The notes under the pieces: model-generated
What the model was told of the DNA's origin: nothing
What the model saw: the letters and a program-made list of their open reading frames with translations, nothing else
Database searches by the model: none
Assembly (NCBI GenBank): GCA_947589605.1
Contig: CANQBR010000014.1
Span: 1-37,557, forward strand
Direction: 5' to 3'
DNA length: 37,557 nucleotides
Source of the DNA: an uncultured Phascolarctobacterium sp.
Lineage (GTDB): Bacteria; Bacillota; Negativicutes; Acidaminococcales; Acidaminococcaceae
Translations under genes and position numbers: made by a program
Shown: positions 32,016 through 37,557 of the stretch, one piece after another
Position numbering within the stretch: the first letter of the stretch is position 1
How the letters are laid out: every line of letters begins with the position of its first letter

Positions 32016-32921
32016 ATGAAAAAAATATTCGTTTACATTTTGCTGACTGCTTTTGCTCTCGCTCTTGCCGCCTGCGGACAAAAAGAGGCGGCGGCCCGGA
32101 CCGAGCCGGCGCCGGCAAGGGTCCAAACAGAAGATAACGAAAGAAGAACAGGAGGCAGCAAAATGAGCGAGAAGATAACTCAGACGGCGGGCAGGGATCA
32201 ATTGGGCAGCTTCGCTCCCGATTTTGCTCATTACAACGACGACGTCCTTTTCGGAGAAAATTGGAACAGCGGCGGCATCGACCTGAAGACCCGCTCCCTC
32301 ATCACCGTGGTGGCTTTGATGTCCAGCGGCATCACCGATTCTTCTCTGGTGTATCATTTGCAAAACGCCAAAGCTCACGGTGTGACAAAAGAGGAGATGG
32401 CGGCTGCCATCACCCATGCCACTTTCTACGTAGGCTGGCCCAAGGGCTGGGCAGTGTTCCGCATGGCCAAAGAGGTGTGGAACGAAGCAACGCCCGCTCA
32501 AAGCGATAAAGAAAAATATCAGGAGAGCATCTTCTTCCCCATCGGCGCGCCTAACGATGCTTACGCCGCATATTTCACGGGGCAAAGTTACTTGGCGCCT
32601 ATCTCCGGCGCACAGTTCCCCATGTTCAACGTGACTTTCGAACCGGGCTGCCGCAACAATTGGCACAGGCACGACGCCAAAAGCGGCGGCGGGCAGGTGC
32701 TCATAGCAGTGGGCGGCAGAGGCTGGTATCAAGAGTGGGGCAAGCCGGCGGTGGAACTGACGCCGGGCAGCGTGGTGACCATCCCCGCGGGGGTGAAACA
32801 TTGGCACGGCGCAGCGGCAGACAGTTGGTTCTCTCACATCGCTTTCGAGATCCCCGGCACAGAATGCGCCAATGTTTGGCTGGAGCCGGTGAGCGCCAAA
32901 GAGTATGCGAAGTTGAAATAA
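32016..32921 (+). CDS. Lipoprotein with carboxymuconolactone decarboxylase-like and cupin domains
   Basis: A 301-residue fusion. Residues 1-20 are a lipoprotein signal (MKKIFVYILL, then LALAAC with Cys20), followed by a short polar linker. Residues about 60-145 are a CMD/AhpD-like domain (DLKTRSLITVVALMSSGI, HGVTKEEMAAAITHATFYVGWP), lacking the CxxC of true AhpD peroxidases. Residues about 180-290 are a cupin with metal-type ligands (NNWHRHDAKSGG, VTIPAGVKHWHGA). CMD-cupin proteins are common in anaerobes; the reaction is unknown. Start: ATG with aggagg seven bases upstream. A second start at 32163 with its own aggaggc could yield a cytoplasmic form. Confidence 0.85.
   Translation: MKKIFVYILLTAFALALAACGQKEAAARTEPAPARVQTEDNERRTGGSKMSEKITQTAGRDQLGSFAPDFAHYNDDVLFGENWNSGGIDLKTRSLITVVALMSSGITDSSLVYHLQNAKAHGVTKEEMAAAITHATFYVGWPKGWAVFRMAKEVWNEATPAQSDKEKYQESIFFPIGAPNDAYAAYFTGQSYLAPISGAQFPMFNVTFEPGCRNNWHRHDAKSGGGQVLIAVGGRGWYQEWGKPAVELTPGSVVTIPAGVKHWHGAAADSWFSHIAFEIPGTECANVWLEPVSAKEYAKLK
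32150..32165 (+). promoter_or_regulatory. Internal ribosome binding site and ATG in the CMD-cupin gene
   Basis: aggagg (32150-32155) lies seven bases before an in-frame ATG (32163, residue 50). Translation from it begins MSEKITQTAG and skips the signal peptide. Confidence 0.6.
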
Positions 32922-32967
32922 AGGGCGGCGCAAAAAACCGTCTTTTTGAAAAAGCGATCAAACAAAG

Positions 32968-32994
32968 GGCACAGCTTGCGAGCTGTGCCTTTTT
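32968..32994 (+). terminator. Terminator of the CMD-cupin gene
   Basis: ggcacagct (32968-32976), loop tgcg, agctgtgcc (32981-32989), then ttttt. Confidence 0.92.
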
Positions 32995-33033
32995 GCTCGC
33001 AAAAAAGTTATTTTTGGTGAAGGGGGGAGGGTG

Positions 33034-33207
33034 TAAACGGAAAAATTTTTCTGTGGGGGGGCGAACGTTTTAACCGTGTGCATTTGGAAACGGTTAAAAA
33101 GGTGAAGAGCCACCCGGCGAGGCGGCGAGAGGAGCACGCAGGGGCTATTTTCGTTTTGAGGAAGTGTGTGAGAAAAGAAGACTATAAACGGAAAATTTTT
33201 TTGGGGG
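33034..33207. repeat. Short direct repeat at the left edge of the AT-rich island
   Basis: taaacgg-A(4/5)-T(5-7)-then a G-run occurs at 33034-33061 and again at 33185-33207. Between them lies the hairpin ttttaaccgt/acggttaaaa (33068-33099). No gene is seen from 32995 to 33350. Confidence 0.5.
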
Positions 33208-33283
33208 TAAGTAGGGGGAATATTTTTTGAAACTGATACTATGAAAGTGAGATATTTGAAGATGTTTTAAAATTCTTCACTTA

Positions 33284-33319
33284 TTGTCTGTCGACTTATT
33301 GTAGACGATATTATAATAT
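33284..33319 (+). promoter_or_regulatory. Promoter/operator of the controller-endonuclease genes
   Basis: TATAAT (33312-33317) lies inside a perfect 12-base palindrome (33308-33319, atattataatat). Upstream, gtct (33286-33289) and agac (33303-33306) form an inverted pair around a gtcgac core. No good -35 is present, as expected if the controller protein activates the promoter. Confidence 0.55.
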
Positions 33320-33350
33320 GAAAGCACACTACAAAGAAAGGGTTGCAATG

Positions 33351-33584
33351 ATGGATATTGTTAAAGTGTTCGGTATCAACCTTCGTAAGTATCGTAAAAA
33401 ACTGGGCGTATCTCAAGAAAAATTCGCTGAAATGTGTGGTCTGCATCGCACATATATTAGTGATATAGAACGATTTCAAAGAAGCATAGCACTTGAGAAT
33501 ATTCAAAAAATCGCTGACGCCCTTAAAGTACAAACCTATGAACTTTTCATGGAAGGAGATAAAGAAAATGATCTACACGCTTGA
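33351..33584 (+). CDS. Restriction-modification controller (C) protein, Xre-type HTH
   Basis: A 77-residue, single-domain helix-turn-helix protein: INLRKYRKKLGVSQEKFAE, then the recognition helix in CGLHRTYISDIERFQRS, then LENIQKIADALKV and YELF. Size and sequence are those of C proteins, which delay endonuclease expression until the methyltransferase has acted. ATG 33351 is eight bases behind gaaaggg; ATG 33348 is an equal alternative. A start at 33318 would sit at the -10 box and is rejected. It overlaps the endonuclease gene by 17 bases. AT-rich codon use differs clearly from the genes to the left. Confidence 0.88.
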   Translation: MDIVKVFGINLRKYRKKLGVSQEKFAEMCGLHRTYISDIERFQRSIALENIQKIADALKVQTYELFMEGDKENDLHA

Positions 33585-34299
33585 GGACTTTATTCGAGAA
33601 TATAAAAAAATAAAGGCCATGGGATGGATTAGAACACATCGTCCGGGGCCAACAGGGATAGGAAAGACCCTTGAAGATTTACTTGGAATTGTAGAGAACA
33701 ACTTGGATCAGCCAGACTTCGGCGATTATGAATTGAAGTCATGTCGCATAGGCTCAAACAGTATGCTGACGATGTTTACTCTTGCACCTTCACCTGATGG
33801 GGCAAATACATATTTAAGACTAAAGTATGGTTACCAAAGTGATGTTTATCAAAACAAAGGAAGAGTCCTTCATGCTACACTATCCGCTGATAGATTCTCT
33901 ACAATCGCTGATACGGGGATAAAGCTAAAAGTAAGTTGTAAAGATGACCGCATCTACATTGAATCTGAAAATGAATTAGAGAGCGTATACTGGACGCAAG
34001 CAGCTTTGCAACAATGTTTCGAAAGAAAGTTTAAAAATAAATTTGTGTATGCAAAAGCAATGGCACGTGGAAGGGGTGCAAACGAGGAATTTTTCTTCTC
34101 AGAGGCATACGAAATATCCGGCTTCAATTATCAATCTTTTATGCAATTGCTTAAAGCCGGGAAAATTTATATAGACCTCCGTATCGGGCAATACCATAGT
34201 GGCATTAATTCCGGGAAAACGCATGATCATGGCACGGGATTTAGAATTAAAGAAATCGACCAACCATTGCTGTTTTCGAACAGCAACAGAATAGTTTGA
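33568..34299 (+). CDS. Type II restriction endonuclease, MvaI/BcnI family
   Basis: A 243-residue PD-(D/E)xK nuclease. The family block is clear at residues 22-62: RTHRPGPTGIGKTLEDLLGI, then ENN, then PDFGDYELKSCR. Asp50, Glu55 and Lys57 give the catalytic set; as I recall, these are the residues numbered in MvaI itself. Length matches MvaI and BcnI (about 240-250), which cut CCWGG and CCSGG as monomers. The target of this enzyme cannot be read from sequence. Start: ATG with ggaaggag nine bases upstream, overlapping the C gene. It converges on the methyltransferase gene with a shared terminator between. Confidence 0.85.
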   Translation: MIYTLEDFIREYKKIKAMGWIRTHRPGPTGIGKTLEDLLGIVENNLDQPDFGDYELKSCRIGSNSMLTMFTLAPSPDGANTYLRLKYGYQSDVYQNKGRVLHATLSADRFSTIADTGIKLKVSCKDDRIYIESENELESVYWTQAALQQCFERKFKNKFVYAKAMARGRGANEEFFFSEAYEISGFNYQSFMQLLKAGKIYIDLRIGQYHSGINSGKTHDHGTGFRIKEIDQPLLFSNSNRIV

Positions 34300-34300
34300 C

Positions 34301-34333
34301 AGTAAGCGGGGATATTCCCCGCTTTACTTTTTT
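34301..34333. terminator. Terminator between endonuclease and methyltransferase genes
   Basis: gcgggga (34306-34312), loop, tccccgc (34316-34322), extended by agtaa/ttact with a one-base bulge; tttttt follows on plus. The methyltransferase stop codon lies inside its right arm. Confidence 0.8.
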
Positions 34334-36519
34334 CTAAGTACGACAATATGTTCATTAACCATAGTTGAGGCAGTTTTTCCGGTTTCATTTGTCGGTGAAT
34401 TTTTAGAAGGCATTACCTTGTTGGAAATGTTACGATCAATAGTGTAAATATGTTCCAAACCATAATCGAGGGACATTTCAGCTAAAATTTTATCAGTCAT
34501 TAAAACTTCGTTTTTTACGGTTCTATTCCCGACAACCCAAAATTGATACCCGCCAGAACGAGTTTTTTGCGAAACCTGTTCTAAAGCTAAATTTAGATCG
34601 TTATAAAAACTATAAACATCTCCAGCGCGTTCAATATCAATATCTTTTATTATCTCTAGAGATTTTCTTAAGGTGACGCTTTTAAGAGTAAAATCAAATC
34701 CATTTCGATATTTTTTCCCTCCCATTAGGCCTTTATCAATAGACATAATATCCTTTTCGTTGAGAGCAAATAGATTAAGCCATTGTAAAGAAAGACGACT
34801 ATACTCGCCATATGCAACAGTCGTTCTGCTGTCCCCATAAGGAGGCGAAGTGATTATTAGGTCATAACAATCGTTTTTGATCCCACTTAACATAGTAGCA
34901 TTATTGTCATATATACTTACGTTAGATTTTGCACCTACTTCCTCATATGCTTCAACAAACGCATTCATCTTTTCAATGTTGCGATTTAGAATCTGCCTGA
35001 ATTCTTGCCGAACATTCGGAGAGAATGCAGCAACTTTTGGCGCTGGCATACGGAACATCTTAAATTCGCCATTGCGCCGATTGGAAACAAGTCTAATTGT
35101 TTCACTAAAGGCAACCAATGCAAAATCCTGTACAGCTTTATCATCAATCATAAGTATTTCGTCTTTTATTATCTTGAGCAAGAGGATTACCCTTGGTTTA
35201 AACCAATAACCAAGATTTTTAAAATTAGGGATTTCTATCGTAAGAGCATTTTTGCTACAATAGTCAGATAAGTAGTGACAAGCTTCAGAACCCCAACCGT
35301 TTTTTGCTGTTAGATCCAGTCCGTAGCTTTCTTTTAAAACGTCATCTGCTGAATCAATTAGCAAAGAAAGAGGTTCATATCTCTTTTCAATGCTTTCCAG
35401 CAAATTGTTGCATAAGCTCTGCAACCTGGTAATATCAATTGGGGTTGTTTTTACTTTTGCTATGAAGCGTGCCAAAGGGTTTATATCATTTCCTGCGATA
35501 TTGTTTATACCGGCTAACATCCCCTCTACAAGTACTGTTCCTGACCCGGAGAAAGGGTCAAACAAGGAATTAATCGGCATAATTTCCTTTACTATTCGAA
35601 TTATATTTCGACTAATAGGGCATACCATCATTGCCGGATAATTGTGAAGACCATGCGTATATTCGCGGGTATCGTCTTTAGAAAAATCCCAAAAGTTATT
35701 TGGGAGAGCCTTTAGAGATGATATGAGTTGCTGGTCATGGTGTGTAAATTTATCGGTTGATGATTCATTATTTTTAGAATCAAGCATTTTAGTCCCCTTT
35801 GAAATCGGTTTTATTCCATCATGTGTTTTAATTTCGACTGTGCATATTGTGTCATTATGCCAGCCACCATGTGGAACTATTAGAATTCTGGTTATTTCAA
35901 AACCATATTTATAACCGATTCCTCCGCTATTCCAGCCAAAGGTTATTACTTTACCACCTTTTTTAACTATTCGCGATATTTCTCTTTTGTGATTTCCCCA
36001 AAATGAAGCTTTAGTAGTATCCCAAGTTACATTGTATCCTACGTCATTGTAACACTCGCTTACCTGTCTTGGAGAATATGGGGGATCATACAATACACCG
36101 TCGACGGATTCGTCTTCAAACAATTTCAAAAATTCCAGCGCATCGAGATGATAATCGGTGTCAAAATTCGGGTTCAGATCATTTGTTATTGTTGCAAACT
36201 TATTTTTGTTTGCAAAGGGATCGACCCATTTTCCATTTGTAAATTCTTCGAGTATTAAATCGTTTATTGGTTTAATATCGAAAGTGTTTTTATTGGGCAT
36301 AGCCCATACACGTTCAATTAGAATGTTTGTATTTACCTTACTTTTAACCGTTTCCACCTTTATTCGAGCATCACTTGGTTTTATTGCGTTCTCCGGAATT
36401 GTCCAAGCGTTACCGACCTTCTGTGCGCCTTCAATTCTCCCTTTTTTGCACAGAACTTGAACCCTTCTGGCGGACATTTTCCAATTTTCCGCAATTTCTC
36501 TCACGCTCAAATAATTCAT
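34324..36519 (-). CDS. HTH plus two-module DNA methyltransferase of the R-M system
   Basis: A 731-residue protein with three parts (numbered from the ATG; add two for an upstream GTG). Residues 1-50 are a MerR/excisionase-like helix-turn-helix (LSVREIAENWKMSARRVQ). Residues about 75-245 are a first methyltransferase module with a motif I-like VDPFAN (about 99) and motif IV DPPYSPRQ (about 145), then FGWNSGG and HGGWHNDT. Residues about 290-731 are a second module with motif I DPFSGSGT (about 321) and motif IV TSPPYGDS (about 557), the SPPY form common in N4-cytosine enzymes. Two catalytic tetrapeptides in one chain suggest that each module modifies one strand or base. Start: ATG five bases behind gaggtg. 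AT-rich, probably acquired. Confidence 0.85.
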   Translation of the reverse strand: MNYLSVREIAENWKMSARRVQVLCKKGRIEGAQKVGNAWTIPENAIKPSDARIKVETVKSKVNTNILIERVWAMPNKNTFDIKPINDLILEEFTNGKWVDPFANKNKFATITNDLNPNFDTDYHLDALEFLKLFEDESVDGVLYDPPYSPRQVSECYNDVGYNVTWDTTKASFWGNHKREISRIVKKGGKVITFGWNSGGIGYKYGFEITRILIVPHGGWHNDTICTVEIKTHDGIKPISKGTKMLDSKNNESSTDKFTHHDQQLISSLKALPNNFWDFSKDDTREYTHGLHNYPAMMVCPISRNIIRIVKEIMPINSLFDPFSGSGTVLVEGMLAGINNIAGNDINPLARFIAKVKTTPIDITRLQSLCNNLLESIEKRYEPLSLLIDSADDVLKESYGLDLTAKNGWGSEACHYLSDYCSKNALTIEIPNFKNLGYWFKPRVILLLKIIKDEILMIDDKAVQDFALVAFSETIRLVSNRRNGEFKMFRMPAPKVAAFSPNVRQEFRQILNRNIEKMNAFVEAYEEVGAKSNVSIYDNNATMLSGIKNDCYDLIITSPPYGDSRTTVAYGEYSRLSLQWLNLFALNEKDIMSIDKGLMGGKKYRNGFDFTLKSVTLRKSLEIIKDIDIERAGDVYSFYNDLNLALEQVSQKTRSGGYQFWVVGNRTVKNEVLMTDKILAEMSLDYGLEHIYTIDRNISNKVMPSKNSPTNETGKTASTMVNEHIVVLRKK

Positions 36520-36542
36520 AATCACACCTCAATTCTTCTGCC

Positions 36543-36571
36543 ATTATATTCCGAATCGCGAACAAATGCAA
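36543..36571 (-). promoter_or_regulatory. Promoter of the methyltransferase gene
   Basis: Minus strand: TTGCAT (36566-36571), 17-base spacer, TATAAT (36543-36548). A strong constitutive-type promoter, independent of the C-protein site. Confidence 0.85.
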
Positions 36572-36735
36572 GGATTATTCGAGGAAAGTGTTAAAATTAT
36601 TTGTCCCAGACACATTGTAAGTTTTACCTTTCTGCATTTGCATTCTGTAAACAGATCAATTAAAAAAGGGTATAGGGGATTTTTAGATTTTAAATAATCA
36701 AAATAAAACTAGCACTCTCGAATATCATCATGACC
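36572..36735. other. AT-rich right flank of the island, nothing recognised
   Basis: No gene, repeat or attachment site could be recognised; base composition changes back to GC-rich after about 36760. Confidence 0.4.
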
Positions 36736-36741
36736 TATAAT
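36736..36741 (+). promoter_or_regulatory. -10 box before the upstream frame and DpnD/PcfM-like gene
   Basis: Perfect TATAAT; no convincing -35 at 16-18 bases. Confidence 0.45.
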
Positions 36742-36782
36742 AAATTTACCTGAACAACCAACACCTAAGGAAAGGGCCCATC

Positions 36783-36926
36783 ATGAATCCCATCCTCCTC
36801 GTCGGTGAGGACAATTGCGTGCTGGTCGGCACTGGCCTCCTTCCTTTCTGCTGTGTTTTATCCATGCGGGCGTGTTGCCTTAGCGCCCGCCGTTTTCATC
36901 TTCCCTTCACTTCATTCATATCTTGA
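36783..36926 (+). CDS. Possible Cys-rich upstream peptide (47 codons)
   Basis: ATG at 36783 behind aaggaaaggg (36768-36777), TGA at 36924. The frame has five Cys (residues 12, 23, 24, 31, 32). Its stop lies on the Shine-Dalgarno of the next gene. A hairpin gcgggcg/cgcccgc (36866-36872 with 36884-36890) followed by cgttttc lies inside the frame, and the second Cys pair falls in its loop. This could be a leader peptide with an attenuator, or a chance frame over an untranslated leader; no homology is recognised. Confidence 0.35.
   Translation: MNPILLVGEDNCVLVGTGLLPFCCVLSMRACCLSARRFHLPFTSFIS
36866..36897 (+). terminator. Terminator-like hairpin in the leader
   Basis: Perfect 7-bp GC stem, 11-base loop, then cgtttt. 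The T-run is short, so termination would be partial and could be relieved by translation of the overlapping frame. Confidence 0.45.
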
Positions 36927-36940
36927 AAGGAGCATCCCTC

Positions 36941-37153
36941 ATGAAAACTATCACCGTCGCCATCGAAGAGACCGTAGTTCAAGAGTTCAAAGTGACCGTG
37001 GACTGCGACGAAGAAGAAGAAGCCGTAAAGAAGGCCATCGACACCGCCATAGCAAAATACAAAAATTGCGAATTCGTGCTGGAGCCCGGGGAACTGACCT
37101 GCAAACGGATCGCCGCCGTTAGCCCTCGCCTCACCCCGTGGGAAGAATTTTGA
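36941..37153 (+). CDS. Small acidic protein, DpnD/PcfM-like
   Basis: A 70-residue acidic protein: MKTITVAIEETVVQEFKV, then an acidic EEEEAVKKA helix, then KYKNCEFVLEPGEL. The order beta strand with 'IEET', acidic helix, 'KYKN-E-VL' matches the DpnD/PcfM family, whose members occur in the DpnII restriction cassette and on plasmids and whose function is unknown. The helix is somewhat longer than I recall for the family. Start: ATG with gaaaggagc nine bases upstream. Codon use is GC-rich like the host chromosome, not like the R-M island, so it may be resident. Confidence 0.55.
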   Translation: MKTITVAIEETVVQEFKVTVDCDEEEEAVKKAIDTAIAKYKNCEFVLEPGELTCKRIAAVSPRLTPWEEF

Positions 37154-37159
37154 GCTTTC

Positions 37160-37184
37160 GCCCCCCTCGCCGGGGGCTTTTTTT
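37160..37184 (+). terminator. Terminator of the DpnD/PcfM-like gene
   Basis: gccccc (37160-37165), loop, gggggc (37172-37177), then ttttttt. Confidence 0.88.
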
Positions 37185-37328
37185 AGTGTGGAGTGTGGAG
37201 TGTGCCGGGCTCCCTCAGCTCAGCCAATTAAATCAGCTGAATGTTCAAGAGGCCGGGCTTCCCCAGCTCGATCATATAAATCAGCAGAGCGTGCAAGGGG
37301 AAGGAGGAGTGTGGAGTTAAGGAGTTGG
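37185..37328. repeat. Dispersed repeat, copy B/C (two tandem 48-base units)
   Basis: Units start at 37204 and 37252 with gccgggct and are 48 bases apart; the second matches the unit at 19352. Flanks are again gtgtggag-type. In one plus frame the three units read AGLPQ, four variable residues, N, three variable residues, VQ (16 residues per unit), but no start signal is seen. Confidence 0.75.
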
Positions 37329-37387
37329 GAGAACGGCGTAAAATTTTGCCAACGATTACTTGACACCCTTCAAGAAATTTTAAAGCG

Positions 37388-37416
37388 TTGACTTTATCTT
37401 TCGACCTTGTTACAAT
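37388..37416 (+). promoter_or_regulatory. Strong promoter at the right end
   Basis: TTGACT (37388-37393), 17-base spacer, TACAAT (37411-37416). A further TTGACA at 37363-37368, inside cttga-N6-tcaag, could mark a second promoter. Confidence 0.75.
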
Positions 37417-37423
37417 AAAGGTG

Positions 37424-37557
37424 TTTTGAGCCGCCGCCGATCTCGCAAGAGGAGCGGCGGCACCGCAAGGGTTTCTCCCCGTTGTTTGCGGACAAACGAA
37501 TAGAGCAGCGATCCGGCCGCTCACCGACAGGCGGGATAGAAAACAGTCGGACCGAAG
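37424..37557 (+). ncRNA. Structured transcript or leader, cut by the window end
   Basis: No open frame with a start signal is seen. gccgccgc (37430-37437) pairs with gcggcggc (37454-37461), enclosing ctc-GCAA-gag, a GNRA-type tetraloop hairpin. A second hairpin gtttg-cgga-caaac lies at 37484-37497. I could not match it to a known RNA (RNase P, tmRNA, SRP RNA, T-box or a common riboswitch). It may be a new RNA, a long leader or an rRNA-type leader. Confidence 0.4.

Noticed and set aside
37424-37557. Glycine or c-di-GMP riboswitch, RNase P RNA or tmRNA at the right end
   Set aside because: Only short chance matches such as ccgaag were seen; the conserved cores of these RNAs are absent in the visible part.

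Overview
The window reads as a chromosomal segment of an anaerobic, diderm Firmicute, most likely a Negativicute (perhaps Acidaminococcaceae). This is an inference from gene content and style. The supporting points are the Firmicutes-type yybS-gdpP-rplI-dnaB cluster, a MadF/MadL/MadM malonate module, rubrerythrin, GC-rich tightly packed genes, and a ribosome-type attenuator of the kind best known from Gram-negatives. No rRNA or tRNA is present to settle the taxonomy.

Left part (1-5190): the 3' end of a malonate decarboxylase-type locus. It holds two nearly identical biotin carrier genes, madL, madM and a CitG/MdcB-type prosthetic-group synthase, followed by an AEC-family carrier, a PaaI-type thioesterase and a TauE/SafE permease. 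Positions 5319-13998 are one aromatic amino acid operon: aroF-tyrA-aroB-aroA-aroC-pheA-aroE-aroK-aroQ. It covers all seven shikimate steps plus the Phe and Tyr branch enzymes, and almost every junction overlaps by a few bases. It is preceded by a good promoter, a 31-codon leader peptide with the run YYSFYY, and a terminator hairpin, which together look like a Tyr/Phe transcription attenuator. A 12-repeat Sel1 protein and an ADP-ribosylglycohydrolase follow.

Middle part (16554-27514, minus strand): mrp, tyrS, mscL (with a zinc ribbon), purA, purB, then the dnaB, rplI, gdpP and yybS cluster. Clear promoters and terminators separate the units. Positions 27733-32994 (plus strand) carry a TrpX-type ABC transporter, a small PAS-like protein, a rubrerythrin gene with a palindrome over its -35 box, and a carboxymuconolactone decarboxylase-cupin lipoprotein with a second, internal translation start.

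Right part (about 33000-36740): a visibly AT-rich island with a controller-protein gene, an MvaI/BcnI-type restriction endonuclease, and a convergent 731-residue protein that joins a helix-turn-helix to two methyltransferase modules. Then comes a small DpnD/PcfM-like gene behind a Cys-rich upstream frame with an embedded terminator-like hairpin, a repeat family shared with the mscL-purA gap, and a strong promoter driving a GC-rich structured transcript that runs off the window.

The most novel-looking items are the Tyr/Phe attenuator of the all-in-one aro operon and the HTH-methyltransferase-methyltransferase restriction-modification island. All calls come from reading sequence; no database search or folding program was run.
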